The notes: generated by a model from the letters alone, not told the origin. Counted from the stretch's first letter, positions 43,537 to 52,921 are shown. The stretch is DNA of 64,000 nucleotides from Winogradskyella echinorum (GCF_014297365.1 NZ_JACOQD010000004.1:62001-126000); one strand, 5' to 3'. Made by a program: numbers and translations.

Positions 43537-44319
43537 ATGCAAAAGATAGTAGTTTTCTTTTTTTTATTCAGTTTTTCTTTAGTTGCTCAAGAGCAAATAA
43601 AAGCTAGTATAAAAGACTCAACAATCTTTAAGGCTGATAAGATTTTTGGTGTTGACACCTTTGGTACACTTTATTATACCACTAAGAATAATACGTTTCA
43701 TAAAAAAACAAAGGACACCATTATTACTTATTCTAATTTTCAATTAGGTGAAATTACATCTGCAAATACATTTAATTCTTTAAAAATAAATCTGTTTTAC
43801 AGTGATTTTAATACGGTTATAATTTTAGATAATCGTTTGGCTGAAATCTTCAAAATAGATTTTAATACAATTTCTCCATATAAGAATATAAGTTTTGTTT
43901 CTACAGGATTTGATAATACACTTTGGGTTTTCAATCAAGATTTACAGCAGCTAGAATTGTATGATTACAAAACCAATAAAACTAGACTGAAAACAGTACC
44001 AGTTCAGTCTAACATTTTGGATTTAAAAAGCGATTATAATAACTGCTATATGCTTACAGAAAAGTATTTGTATATCTATAATTATTTTGGAAGCTTAATT
44101 TCTAAATTTAAAAATGAAGGTTACGAAAGTTTGGCTTACAGTAAGGCTCATCTTATATTAAAAAAAGCAGAACAGCTATATGTTTTACCTAAAAATGGTA
44201 CTGAAATCCAAAAGATTGAGCATCAAAATTTGTTAATAAATCAGTTTTTGGTAACCAATGAAACCTTGTATATTTACGACAGCGAAACGCTAAGACAATA
44301 CCAATTAAAAATAGAATAA
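43537..44319 (+). CDS. Secreted beta-propeller-like hypothetical protein
   Basis: 260 residues from ATG 43537; a longer frame from TTG 43468 would add 23 residues overlapping the response-regulator end and is rejected because the signal peptide (KIVVFFFLFSFSLVAQ) begins at 43537. The mature part is made of repeating ~40-residue beta units with hydrophobic-aromatic strands (NTLWVFNQDLQQLELYDY, NCYMLTEKYLYIYNYFG, EQLYVLPKNGTEIQKI), as in a small beta-propeller. There are no catalytic motifs. The deoxynucleoside kinase gene starts 3 nt after its stop, so they are co-transcribed. Function unknown. Confidence 0.7.
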   Translation: MQKIVVFFFLFSFSLVAQEQIKASIKDSTIFKADKIFGVDTFGTLYYTTKNNTFHKKTKDTIITYSNFQLGEITSANTFNSLKINLFYSDFNTVIILDNRLAEIFKIDFNTISPYKNISFVSTGFDNTLWVFNQDLQQLELYDYKTNKTRLKTVPVQSNILDLKSDYNNCYMLTEKYLYIYNYFGSLISKFKNEGYESLAYSKAHLILKKAEQLYVLPKNGTEIQKIEHQNLLINQFLVTNETLYIYDSETLRQYQLKIE

Positions 44320-44322
44320 AAT

Positions 44323-44937
44323 ATGCACATTGCTGTTGCAGGAAATATAGGAGCTGGAAAAACTACGCTCACCAAATTACTCGCTAAACATTATAAGTGG
44401 GAAGCCCAATTAGAAGATGTTGTTGATAACCCATATTTAGACGATTTTTATAATCAAATGGAACGTTGGAGCTTTAACTTACAGGTCTATTTCTTAAACA
44501 GTAGATTTCGCCAAGTCAATCAAATTCATGATAGTGGTAAGGACATTATACAAGATAGAACTATCTATGAAGATGCTCATATTTTTGCACCAAACTTGCA
44601 CGCAATGGGTTTAATGACCAATCGCGATTTCGAAAATTATTCTTCACTATTTGAGCTTATGGAGTCTTTTGTAAAAGGACCAGATTTATTAATATACTTA
44701 CGTAGTTCAATTCCTAATTTAGTAGCACAAATTCATAAGCGTGGACGTGACTATGAAAATACAATTAGTATTGATTATTTAAGCAGATTAAATGAGCGTT
44801 ACGAGGCTTGGATTACAAAATATAATAAAGGAAATCTATTAATAATAGATGTAGATGATTTAGATTTTGTTGCTAACCCGGAAGATTTAGGAGGAATCAT
44901 CAATAAAATTGACGCTCAGATCAACGGTTTGTTTTAA
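44323..44937 (+). CDS. Deoxynucleoside kinase
   Basis: 204 residues. It phosphorylates deoxynucleosides for salvage. The P-loop is GNIGAGKTT (7-15), followed by the substrate-binding Glu region (QLEDVVDNPYLDDFY), the DRTIYED motif with catalytic Asp-Arg, and the LID RGRDYEN near residue 150. The exact base preference (dA/dG/dC) is uncertain. Its stop codon shares the four bases TTAA (44934-44937) with the stop of the convergent App1 phosphatase gene. Confidence 0.93.
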   Translation: MHIAVAGNIGAGKTTLTKLLAKHYKWEAQLEDVVDNPYLDDFYNQMERWSFNLQVYFLNSRFRQVNQIHDSGKDIIQDRTIYEDAHIFAPNLHAMGLMTNRDFENYSSLFELMESFVKGPDLLIYLRSSIPNLVAQIHKRGRDYENTISIDYLSRLNERYEAWITKYNKGNLLIIDVDDLDFVANPEDLGGIINKIDAQINGLF

Positions 44938-45938
44938 TCAATAAAACCATTTTTTCTGGCATGGACTATAGCCTGATTACTGTTTTCTACGATTAATACA
45001 GGTGTTGTTTTATAGTTTTCAATAAGTCCTTTTACCCTAATCATTTTCTTTTTGTGTTTAACACTACGAAGATAAATGGCTAAAATACGATCTGGAAACT
45101 CCTCGGCAATTTCCATATAAATATCCGGATCATGTTCTCCGCTATCTCCAATTAAAATAAAAGGTAAGCTAGGATATGTTTTTAATAGATTGAGGATTTC
45201 TTTTTGTTTTTGAGGCTTTTCCTCTTTTGATTTTTTTCTAAGGAAATTATTAAGACTCCTCAATAAGATAGGACCCTTAGGAAAATTATTTTGCCTTAAA
45301 AAAAGTTCTAAATAACGATACAAATTCCAAGGACTATGACTGACATAAAATATTGGATTGGCATTATTACCAGAAATACCTCTGTGCAGTTTATGATAAA
45401 AATCTGCAGCACCTTCTAAAGGTATTCTATTCTTAGCATGTTTAAAAATAGAATTATATATTACTTTCCATTTTAGTATAGAGACTACTCCTGTATGTAA
45501 AATGGTGTCATCGATATCGCTGGCTACACCAAACTGAGCTTTGCTAGATGGGATTAATAATTCTCCAGGAAACCTATTTTGATTTTGTATGGTGCGTTTA
45601 ATATTAACACTATTGTAAGAGAGTTCAAAAGACAACCAACCTTCTTCATTTGCAAACGCTTTTAAATTTTCGATGTTTTCTTCAGCGACAAAATAACCAT
45701 GATCATCAGTAGTTACTTTAATGATTTTACCACTAGGTAATTTTACATCTAATCCAACATGTTTAATTTCATCTGTTTCAAAACGTTTCCAAGTATTTAC
45801 AATTAGATGCCAAATGTGCTGTTCTTCTAAATCAATAGATTCATCTTCTAGTGCTCTACCTCTTGCATAAAAATGTGAGTCTGTTCCGTAACTCTGAAAT
45901 GAAATAATTTGTAATGGGTCTTTTTTAAACCAGCTCAA
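44934..45938 (-). CDS. App1-family phosphatase (DUF2183)
   Basis: 334 residues. A HAD-like catalytic site is seen as DIDDTILHTG (Asp141, Asp143, Asp144, Thr145), matching the DxDxT motif of the yeast App1 phosphatidate phosphatase catalytic domain. ILIGDSGEHDPDIYMEIA and YVSHSPWNLY are also family features. The N-terminal ~130 residues are a beta-rich domain. It starts with TTG at 45938, because a stop lies two codons upstream. No signal peptide is present. It may act on phosphatidate or a related phosphate ester; this is known for the eukaryotic member, not shown here. Confidence 0.88.
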   Translation of the reverse strand: MSWFKKDPLQIISFQSYGTDSHFYARGRALEDESIDLEEQHIWHLIVNTWKRFETDEIKHVGLDVKLPSGKIIKVTTDDHGYFVAEENIENLKAFANEEGWLSFELSYNSVNIKRTIQNQNRFPGELLIPSSKAQFGVASDIDDTILHTGVVSILKWKVIYNSIFKHAKNRIPLEGAADFYHKLHRGISGNNANPIFYVSHSPWNLYRYLELFLRQNNFPKGPILLRSLNNFLRKKSKEEKPQKQKEILNLLKTYPSLPFILIGDSGEHDPDIYMEIAEEFPDRILAIYLRSVKHKKKMIRVKGLIENYKTTPVLIVENSNQAIVHARKNGFID

Positions 45939-46121
45939 ACTTTAAAAGTATTAGAGATTTCAAGATACTAAAATCTGTAAAAGTTAATAGCAACTTATCC
46001 ATAAATGTTAAATATTTCTTTAAATTTTCTTAAGATACAGTTGATGAATCTATATGCATAATTAGATTTACTACATTAGTAGCTAAATTTAATTAGTATC
46101 CTAACTCAAACCAACTCAAAA

Positions 46122-48647
46122 ATGAAAAAAATAATTCTATTGCTCTTTTTAGGGCTCACCTTTAATTTTGGTATTGCCCAAGAAGATAGTAGTACTTTAC
46201 CAAAGCCCAATTACAGAGCAGCTGCTAAATTTTCTCCTACTAATTTAGGGAAGCTGGTTCATTCTACTTCTGTAAGGCCACATTGGTTAAAAAACGGTAA
46301 CCGTTTTTGGTATCAGTACAAAACTACCGAAGGTTCAAAATACTATATTGTTGATGCAGATAATAGAAGTAAAAAAGAACTATTTGATAATGAAAAAATG
46401 GCACAATGGTTAACTGAAATTACCAAAGATCCTTATGATGCTAAACACTTACCACGTTTTAATTTTAAGTTTGTTAAAAACGAAACTGCTATTAGATTTT
46501 ATGTAACATCAACTGAAAAAGTAGAGGAAGTTAAAGAAGAAGAAAAGGATACAAAAGAAACTGAAACAGACTCTACAAAAACTAAGAAAAAGAAAAAGGG
46601 TAAACCTAAAATGGTAAATAAAGTTTATCATTTTGAATATAAACTTGGAAGTAACTCTTTAACTGTCTTAGATAACAAAAAGAAAGAAAAAGAAGATTGG
46701 AAAAGATGGGCAAATATAGCGCCAGATAGTTCTATCGTATTATTTTCTAAACATTACAATTTGTATTGGATGGATAAAGAAAATTTTCTTAAAGCAGTAA
46801 AAAATGAAAAAGATACTACTATAGTTGAAAACCAATGGACAACTGATGGTGAAGAGAATTATGGCTATGGTGGTAGAAGTTGGGGAGAAAACAATGAAAC
46901 TAAAATAAAGGATAAAGATAAACGAAAGTATGTTGGCGGTATCTGGTCGCACGATTCTAAAAAGTTTGTATTCCAAAGGCAAGATTCTAGGCACATTGGT
47001 GATCTATGGGTTATAAATACTACATCTGGTAAACGTCCAACACTTGAAACGTATAAATATCATATGCCAGGCGAAGATGATTTTTATAAAACAGAGCTTC
47101 ATGTGTTTGATATGCCCTCAAAAAGTAGTATCCAAGTTAAGTTAGATACTGTAAAGCAACAAAGTGTTCAAGTGTATAGAGCACCTCGAAAAAAATCGAG
47201 TTATGATGATGATTTTAGTCCATCGTTACTGTTGTCTAAAAAAGGTAAAATCTATTTTAATACCATAAGTAGAGATCGTAAAAAGCTAGATATCTGTGTA
47301 GCCGATATTAACACAGGCGAGGTAAAAGTGTTAATTGAAGAGCGCTTTAATACCTATATAGAATCGCGTCCACTAGTATTATTTAATAATGAAACAGAAA
47401 TGTTGCATTGGGCAGAGAGATCTGGTTGGGCACATTATTATTTGTATGATACTGATGGCAATTTAAAAAATCAAGTTACTAAAGGATCATACCATGTAGA
47501 AAGAGCAATTGGTGTAGATGAAAAATCTCGTACACTATATTTTACAGCGCATGGTATACCTAACGATGAAGACCCATATTATGAGCATCTTTACAAGATT
47601 AACCTCAATGGAGGTGGATTAAAAGCTCTTAATCCAGGAGATTACAACACCAGTAGCGACATGGCAGATTCTAATCGCTTTTTTGTAAACAATTATTCTA
47701 GAGTTAATACAGTGCCTAAATCTGAGTTAAGAAATAGTGCTGGTAATGTGGTTATGCAATTAGAAGAAGCAGATTTATCTCAATTAATGGCTGCAGGATA
47801 TAAATTCCCTGAACCCTTTAAGATGAAAGCAGATGATGGTATTACAGATATTTACGGTGTTATTTATAGACCATTTGATATGGACTCTACCAAGAAATAT
47901 CCTTTATTAGAATATGTTTATCCAGGACCGCAGACAGAAGCTGTGAATAAATCGTTTTCTGTAAGAATGGATAGATTAGACCGAATGGCACAAGTTGGAT
48001 TTATTGTGGTAACCATGGGTAATAGAGGAGGGCATCCAGATCGTTCTAAATGGTATCACAATTATGGCTACGGCAATCTAAGAGATTATGGCTTAGCTGA
48101 TAAAAGACATGTGGCTGAGCAATTAGCAGATAAGTACAATTATATTGATATTGATAAAGTGGGTATTTATGGTCATTCAGGTGGAGGCTTTATGTCAACT
48201 GCAGCAATGCTTGTATACCCAGATTTCTTTAAAGCTGCAGTTTCTTCTGCTGGAAATCATGATAATGCTATCTATAACAGTTGGTGGAGTGAAACTCACC
48301 ATGGTGTAGAAGAAGAGAAAGATGCCGATGGTAATGTAAAATATAAGTACATGATTGATAATAATCAGTCTTTAGCTAATAACCTTAAAGGAAAACTAAT
48401 GTTAATTACTGGTGATGTAGATAATAATGTGCATCCTGGTGGAACCATAAGAATGGCAAATGCTTTGATTAAGGCGAATAAACGTTTCGACTTTATGCTT
48501 ATGCCAGGCCAACGTCATGGTTTTGGAAATATGACAGAGTATTCGTTTTGGTTAAGAGCAGATCATTTTAGTAAACACTTTTTAGGTGTTGAAGCATCTA
48601 GTGTTGATATCACAGAAATGAATAGAGACAAGCCTAAGAAAAAATAA
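46122..48647 (+). CDS. S9 family peptidase (dipeptidyl-peptidase IV-like)
   Basis: 841 residues. Signal peptide ~1-19 (LTFNFGIAQ), a large N-terminal beta-propeller, and a C-terminal alpha/beta-hydrolase. The nucleophile is the Ser of YGHSGGGF near residue 685, with the Asp in LITGDVDNNVHP and His in PGQRHGFG near residue 800. It should cut dipeptides from peptide N-termini in the periplasm. The propeller carries a long charged insert (~130-165, KEEEKDTKETETDSTK then a Lys run) that probably loops out. It stands alone with a strong terminator downstream. Peptide substrate and location are inferred from the family. Confidence 0.93.
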   Translation: MKKIILLLFLGLTFNFGIAQEDSSTLPKPNYRAAAKFSPTNLGKLVHSTSVRPHWLKNGNRFWYQYKTTEGSKYYIVDADNRSKKELFDNEKMAQWLTEITKDPYDAKHLPRFNFKFVKNETAIRFYVTSTEKVEEVKEEEKDTKETETDSTKTKKKKKGKPKMVNKVYHFEYKLGSNSLTVLDNKKKEKEDWKRWANIAPDSSIVLFSKHYNLYWMDKENFLKAVKNEKDTTIVENQWTTDGEENYGYGGRSWGENNETKIKDKDKRKYVGGIWSHDSKKFVFQRQDSRHIGDLWVINTTSGKRPTLETYKYHMPGEDDFYKTELHVFDMPSKSSIQVKLDTVKQQSVQVYRAPRKKSSYDDDFSPSLLLSKKGKIYFNTISRDRKKLDICVADINTGEVKVLIEERFNTYIESRPLVLFNNETEMLHWAERSGWAHYYLYDTDGNLKNQVTKGSYHVERAIGVDEKSRTLYFTAHGIPNDEDPYYEHLYKINLNGGGLKALNPGDYNTSSDMADSNRFFVNNYSRVNTVPKSELRNSAGNVVMQLEEADLSQLMAAGYKFPEPFKMKADDGITDIYGVIYRPFDMDSTKKYPLLEYVYPGPQTEAVNKSFSVRMDRLDRMAQVGFIVVTMGNRGGHPDRSKWYHNYGYGNLRDYGLADKRHVAEQLADKYNYIDIDKVGIYGHSGGGFMSTAAMLVYPDFFKAAVSSAGNHDNAIYNSWWSETHHGVEEEKDADGNVKYKYMIDNNQSLANNLKGKLMLITGDVDNNVHPGGTIRMANALIKANKRFDFMLMPGQRHGFGNMTEYSFWLRADHFSKHFLGVEASSVDITEMNRDKPKKK

Positions 48648-48666
48648 GTGTTAATTTTTTAGGTAT

Positions 48667-48721
48667 AAAAAAACCACGTTGTTTCCTAAGTAAAGTCGAT
48701 GGATAACAGCGTGGTTTTTTC
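48667..48721 (+). terminator. Terminator after the S9 peptidase gene
   Basis: AAAAACCACGTTGTT pairs with AACAGCGTGGTTTTT with one G-U pair and a 16-nt loop; a T run follows. Confidence 0.8.
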
Positions 48722-48868
48722 TATTATATAATTTTTCTATGTTTTAAGTAGCTTTTATCTTATGGACATAAGCCATTTTTTTCTAAGTAAATTATTTAAC
48801 CTCTATTGTGGTAGACAAAGTATTTATATTGTTAAGATTTATAACTTGTAGTATCTCGTATATTCCAC

Positions 48869-48906
48869 AAAAAAAAACTAAAGCCTTCTCAATTGAAAAG
48901 GCATTT
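48869..48906 (-). terminator. Terminator after the 48915 lipoprotein gene
   Basis: On the - strand GCCTTTTCAA pairs with TTGAGAAGGC (one G-U), followed by TTTAG and a T run. Confidence 0.7.
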
Positions 48907-48914
48907 TGATTTTA

Positions 48915-49388
48915 TTATTCATCTCTTAACACATGTAAAGCACCAGTTATAGAATGTTGATTTAAATCACCATTTAAAAAAGTACCACTGAAGTTTACAT
49001 CAATATATTCACCTGGTTCTCCCCAATTATTTAAAGTGAAGACAATATCTTGCAAATTAGTAATACCCATTAAGCATGGACGAGTAATAAAAAAACCGGT
49101 GTTTATAGGAGCTTCACCTGTAACAATATATGTGTCATATTCACCTAAATTATAAGGGTCAGGTAAAAAACCATATAGAGTAAAACAATTATCTTGATCT
49201 CGGATGTATAATTCATTTGGATTATAAGTCGCTGATATATTTTCAGTTATGAGTACGCTATCTTCGTCGTCAATGGTATATTCTATATATTCTGGCTCAT
49301 TGTCTTGAATGTCGTCTTCAGTCTCACATGATATAAGTAATGAAAGAACTACGAGAAATATTGTTGAAGTAAATTTTGTTGGTTTCAT
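48915..49388 (-). CDS. Small lipoprotein sharing the C-terminal domain of the 30630 lipoprotein
   Basis: 157 residues from ATG 49388; the longer frame starting 17 codons earlier lacks a proper signal and is rejected. Lipobox LLISCETED at ~20. The mature part repeats the C-terminal domain of the large lipoprotein at 30630-32441: IEYTIDDEDSVLITENISAT against IQYSIDNGDSVIVFENIYAN, and GEYIDVNFSGTF / HSITGALHVLRDE against GEYIDVNFSGSY / HTISGVVHVLRDN. The two genes are 16 kb apart on opposite strands. It is a free-standing version of that domain with its own lipid anchor. Function unknown. Confidence 0.75.
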   Translation of the reverse strand: MKPTKFTSTIFLVVLSLLISCETEDDIQDNEPEYIEYTIDDEDSVLITENISATYNPNELYIRDQDNCFTLYGFLPDPYNLGEYDTYIVTGEAPINTGFFITRPCLMGITNLQDIVFTLNNWGEPGEYIDVNFSGTFLNGDLNQHSITGALHVLRDE

Positions 49389-49468
49389 AGCGGTTAGTTT
49401 ATTTAAAGCAATTTTGGTATAAATCATAGAAAGGTTCAATAAAATTTGTTGGATTTATTACTTAATAT

Positions 49469-49504
49469 AATAAAAAAACCCTTATAATCATATTATAAGG
49501 GTTT
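49469..49504 (-). terminator. Terminator after metK
   Basis: Perfect 13-bp stem AAACCCTTATAAT / ATTATAAGGGTTT with a 3-nt loop. On the - strand it is followed by a T run. Confidence 0.85.
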
Positions 49505-49527
49505 CTAGGTTTGTAAAATTAAAATTT

Positions 49528-50784
49528 TTAAATATTAAAAGCAGTTTTTACCTTATCAACATAATCTAATTTTTCCCAAGTGAATAATTCTACATCTAAA
49601 GTAATAGGATCTCCATTGGGTTGCTCAAATGTTTTATTTACAATTTCATGTTGTCTTCCCATATGACCATATGCTGCTGTTTCGCTATACATAGGTTGAC
49701 GTAATTTTAAACGACTTTCTATAGCAGCAGGTCGCATATCAAAAATTTCTTCTACTTTTTTTGCAATTTCACCATCAGTTAAATTAAATGGACAAGTACC
49801 GTAAGTATCAACAAAAATCCCCATAGGTTCCACAACACCAATAGCATAAGACACTTGGACTAAAATTTCTTCACATAAACCTGCAGCAACTAGGTTTTTG
49901 GCAATATGTCTCGTTGCATAGGCTGCACTACGATCTACTTTACTTGGGTCTTTACCAGAGAATGCTCCACCACCATGTGCACCTTTTCCTCCATAAGTAT
50001 CTACTATAATTTTACGACCTGTTAATCCAGTATCTCCATGAGGACCACCAATAACAAATTTACCAGTTGGGTTAATGTGGTATTTAATGTCGTTATTAAA
50101 TAAGGCTTGGATAGCTTCAGGTAATTTAGCAACTACTCTTGGCATAAGAATAGTAACAATGTCTTTTCTAATTCTGTCTAGCATTACTTCGTCTTTGCTA
50201 TCAAAATCGTCATGCTGTGTAGAGACGACGATAGCATCAATACGCTGAGGTGTATTATTATCGCTATACTCAATAGTAACCTGACTTTTAGAATCTGGTC
50301 TTAAGTAAGTAATATCCTTGTTTTCGCGACGTAATGCAGCTAATTCTTTTAAAATTCTATGCGATAAATCTAAAGCTAACGGCATGTAGTTTTCTGTCTC
50401 GTTTGTTGCGTAACCAAACATCATTCCTTGGTCACCAGCGCCTTGCTCTTCTTTAGAAGCTCTATCAACACCACGATTAATATCTTCAGATTGCTCGTGT
50501 ATAGCAGAAAATACTCCACAAGAATTACCATCAAACATATAGGCACTTTTAGTGTAGCCTATTTTATTAATCGTATCTCTTGCTATTTTTTGCACATCGA
50601 GATATGTATTAGATTTTACTTCTCCTGCAAGTACAACTTGTCCTGTAGTTACTAAGGTTTCACAAGCAACTTTAGATTCAGGATCAAAAGCTAAAAAATT
50701 ATCAATTAAAGCATCACTTATTTGGTCTGCTACTTTGTCTGGATGTCCTTCTGAAACACTTTCCGACGTAAATAAATATGGCAT
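49528..50784 (-). CDS. metK: S-adenosylmethionine synthase
   Basis: 418 residues. It makes SAM from methionine and ATP. Typical stretches are [20 protein letters not shown] at the start, [12 protein letters not shown] (the ATP-binding signature), [25 protein letters not shown], and [19 protein letters not shown]. It is full length. A SAM-riboswitch-like leader and an exact -7 promoter box lie upstream, implying feedback by SAM. No other methionine-pathway gene is close. Confidence 0.97.
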   Translation of the reverse strand: MPYLFTSESVSEGHPDKVADQISDALIDNFLAFDPESKVACETLVTTGQVVLAGEVKSNTYLDVQKIARDTINKIGYTKSAYMFDGNSCGVFSAIHEQSEDINRGVDRASKEEQGAGDQGMMFGYATNETENYMPLALDLSHRILKELAALRRENKDITYLRPDSKSQVTIEYSDNNTPQRIDAIVVSTQHDDFDSKDEVMLDRIRKDIVTILMPRVVAKLPEAIQALFNNDIKYHINPTGKFVIGGPHGDTGLTGRKIIVDTYGGKGAHGGGAFSGKDPSKVDRSAAYATRHIAKNLVAAGLCEEILVQVSYAIGVVEPMGIFVDTYGTCPFNLTDGEIAKKVEEIFDMRPAAIESRLKLRQPMYSETAAYGHMGRQHEIVNKTFEQPNGDPITLDVELFTWEKLDYVDKVKTAFNI

Positions 50785-50820
50785 AAATCCTAATTTAGGT
50801 TATAGTTAATAAGGAAAATT

Positions 50821-50938
50821 ATGATTACAAGGTCGCTAGAGAAGTACAATACTTACTGCTTTAGCATTTTTTTTATTCTGAATTGTTTTCAGAATAAGAG
50901 GTTGCAATCAGACAAATTTTTCCTCTTAAATTATTGGT
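50821..50938 (-). ncRNA. Candidate SAM-I/IV-type riboswitch leader of metK
   Basis: The - strand leader folds into AAGAGG/CCTCTT (50927-50922 with 50901-50896), whose strand contains CTGATTGCAACC. An 8-bp hairpin ATTCTGAA/TTCAGAAT (50895-50875) follows, then TGCTAAAGCA (50866-50857). The GCAACC and TGCTAAA elements resemble the SAM-I clan core. Position before metK fits. The outermost P1 stem was not clear to me, so this needs a covariance-model search. Confidence 0.55.
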
Positions 50939-50939
50939 G

Positions 50940-50947
50940 CAAAAGTA
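50940..50947 (-). promoter_or_regulatory. Bacteroidota -7 promoter box (TACTTTTG) for metK
   Basis: An exact TAnnTTTG match on the - strand, a few nt before the riboswitch-like leader. The remaining DNA to 51104 is AT-rich and I see no gene in it. Confidence 0.6.
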
Positions 50948-51104
50948 GAAAAATTAAATGGAAAGGAAATTTTTTTCCTTTTTTTTGTGATTTAAATTAT
51001 TTAATAATTATCAATATGTCTAAAATGTTTAAATTAATTAAGGAAACTAAAGAGAATTATGAAAGTTTAAAATTGTTTAATTTTGAATTCTAAATTCGTT
51101 AGGT

Positions 51105-51135
51105 TTTGTATTCCTATAACATGATTATACTTTTG
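51105..51135 (+). promoter_or_regulatory. Bacteroidota promoter for the alginate lyase (TTTG-N19-TACTTTTG)
   Basis: Full match: -33 TTTG at 51105-51108 and -7 TACTTTTG at 51128-51135. It lies inside the N-terminal extension of the longest reading frame, so translation must start at 51148 with a leader of only a few nt. Confidence 0.7.
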
Positions 51136-51147
51136 AAAAAATATATT

Positions 51148-52353
51148 ATGAAGCCATTTTATATAGTTTTTACTTTTTTAGCGCTAACATTTATATACAG
51201 CTGTAGTTCTAAAGATTCTAACGACGATGTATCTATAGATAGTTTAGAGCTATCTTCTATTTCAACCTTTTCTGCAAATCAAGAACTGCAATCGGTAACT
51301 GTAACGTCTAATGTAAGTTGGGTAGTAAGTGTAGATGCGGACTGGATTACCACTACTCCCTCAAATGGAACTGATAATGGTATCTTTGGTATTTATGTAG
51401 AGGCAAATCCAACAGAAAATAGTCGTGAAGGTATAGTTACAGTTTCTGGTAGTGGTATTTCGAGAACTATGACTGTTATACAAGCAGGTGGAGAAGCACA
51501 AAATAATGAATTAGATCCAAATAAAGCGCCTTCAGAAAACTTTGATTTATCTACTTGGAAATTAAATACACCTGAGAATAATGGTAGTGGTTTTTCTAAA
51601 ACTATTTCTGTTGCAGAAATTAATGCAGGTTATGAAAACAGTAACTATTTTTATACTGGTAATGATGGTGGTATGGTTTTTAAATGTCCAGTAGCTGGCT
51701 TTACAACTTCGGCTAATACAAGTTATACAAGAGTAGAATTACGTGAAATGCTAAGAGGTACTAACACAAGTATAAGTACACAAGGTGTTAACGGAAACAA
51801 CTGGGTTTTTGGTTCTGCTCCTGCTTCAGATATAAATGCTGCTGCAGCATATGATGGTGAAATGAATGCCACCCTTGCAGTAAACCATGTAACAACAACG
51901 GGGAGTAATAGTCATGTAGGGCGTGTTATTATAGGGCAAATACATGCCAATAATGATGAGCCTATTAGACTTTATTATAGAAAACTACCAAATAATTCAC
52001 TAGGTTCTATTTACTTTGCTCACGAACCTACCGATGGAAATGGAGATGAACAATGGCACGAAATGATAGGTTCCAGAAGTAATAGTGCTTCTAATCCTAC
52101 TGACGGAATAGCACTTGATGAGATATTTAGCTATAACATTAAGGTTGTTGGCGATATTTTAACCGTTACAATTATCAGAGAAGGAAAGGATGACGTTGTT
52201 AATACTGTAAATATGGTAAATAGCGGTTTTAATGTTGGTGGTCAATATATGTATTTTAAAGCTGGACTTTATCAAGCTAACAATACAGGAAATGACAATG
52301 ATTATGTGCAAGCCACCTTTTACGCTTTAGAAAAATCACACACAACAAATTAG
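51148..52353 (+). CDS. Lipoprotein alginate lyase, PL7 family, with BACON-like domain
   Basis: 401 residues from ATG 51148; starts at 51106 (TTG) and 51121 are rejected because a full promoter covers them. Lipobox IYSCSS at ~19. Residues ~25-115 are a BACON-type beta domain (VTSNVSWVVSVDADWITTTP). From ~130 the PL7 lyase shows YTRVELREML (catalytic-arm Arg), IIGQIHA (the QIH motif) and YMYFKAGLYQ near the end. It breaks glycosidic bonds in alginate by beta-elimination. The QIH form is associated with guluronate-containing blocks, but specificity is only inferred. No SusCD or other alginate genes are adjacent, so it is solitary here. Confidence 0.92.
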   Translation: MKPFYIVFTFLALTFIYSCSSKDSNDDVSIDSLELSSISTFSANQELQSVTVTSNVSWVVSVDADWITTTPSNGTDNGIFGIYVEANPTENSREGIVTVSGSGISRTMTVIQAGGEAQNNELDPNKAPSENFDLSTWKLNTPENNGSGFSKTISVAEINAGYENSNYFYTGNDGGMVFKCPVAGFTTSANTSYTRVELREMLRGTNTSISTQGVNGNNWVFGSAPASDINAAAAYDGEMNATLAVNHVTTTGSNSHVGRVIIGQIHANNDEPIRLYYRKLPNNSLGSIYFAHEPTDGNGDEQWHEMIGSRSNSASNPTDGIALDEIFSYNIKVVGDILTVTIIREGKDDVVNTVNMVNSGFNVGGQYMYFKAGLYQANNTGNDNDYVQATFYALEKSHTTN

Positions 52354-52385
52354 TATTTAGTTTTTAAAATACGTATAATAGACTA

Positions 52386-52796
52386 ATGTTATCTAAGAAA
52401 ACCAAATACGGAATAAAGGCCTTAGTTTATTTAGCGAAACAAGAGAATCGAGCTCCTGTTCAGATTTCTGTTATTTCTCAATCAGAGAATATTTCTAGAA
52501 AATTTCTAGAAAGTATCTTATTAACGCTTAGAAAAAATGGTGTTTTAGGTTCTAAAAAAGGAAAGGGTGGAGGATATTACTTATTAAAAGATCCTAAAAA
52601 TATTCCTATGACAGATGTTATGCGACTTCTCGAAGGACCGATAGCTATGGTGCCATGTGTTAGCCTTAATTTTTATGAAAAATGTGATGACTGCCCAGAT
52701 GAAAACGCTTGTGCAGTTCATAAAATTATGCTTAAAGTGCGTGATAACACTTTAGAAATTTTCAGAAATACCACCTTGGCTGATTTATCAAATTAG
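52386..52796 (+). CDS. Rrf2 family transcriptional regulator
   Basis: 136 residues. The winged helix opens MLSKKTKYGIKALVYLA and includes SRKFLESILLTLRKNGVLGSKKGKGGGYYL. Four cysteines (Cys91, Cys100, Cys103, Cys109) lie in the usual effector region, so an iron-sulfur cluster or thiol sensing is possible, although one more Cys than in IscR is present. It precedes the sulfite-reduction cluster by 125 nt and is probably its regulator, like CymR-type members. The candidate operators are the TCCTA...TAGG motifs at 52874-52892 and 53856-53874; none is seen before this gene itself. Confidence 0.9.
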   Translation: MLSKKTKYGIKALVYLAKQENRAPVQISVISQSENISRKFLESILLTLRKNGVLGSKKGKGGGYYLLKDPKNIPMTDVMRLLEGPIAMVPCVSLNFYEKCDDCPDENACAVHKIMLKVRDNTLEIFRNTTLADLSN

Positions 52797-52860
52797 TAGA
52801 TTCTCAATTTTTTACATTTATTTTTTCGAAATTATTACTCCGTTATTTTAAAATAAATTC

Positions 52861-52868
52861 TATGTTTG
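52861..52868 (+). promoter_or_regulatory. Bacteroidota -7 promoter box (TATGTTTG) before DUF2061-cysH
   Basis: An exact TAnnTTTG match 53 nt before the DUF2061 gene. The predicted start point falls about at 52873, next to the TCCTA motif. Confidence 0.55.
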
Positions 52869-52873
52869 CATTA

Positions 52874-52892
52874 TCCTATTAAATCGATAGGG
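52874..52892. promoter_or_regulatory. Sulfur-cluster motif, copy 1 (TCCTATTAAATCGATAGGG)
   Basis: A near-palindrome TCCTA-N9-TAGGG at the predicted transcription start of DUF2061-cysH. It matches copy 2 at 53856-53874 in 15 of 19 positions. A second TAATAGGA (52893-52900) extends the inverted repeat. Candidate Rrf2 operator. Confidence 0.6.
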
Positions 52893-52921
52893 TAATAGGA
52901 TTTAAAAATTCAAACGAAATT

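Noticed and set aside
50821-51093. 90-residue frame upstream of the alginate lyase
   Set aside because: It runs antisense to the metK leader and its promoter, and has no family features. A 25-residue frame inside it (51016-51093) also has no support.
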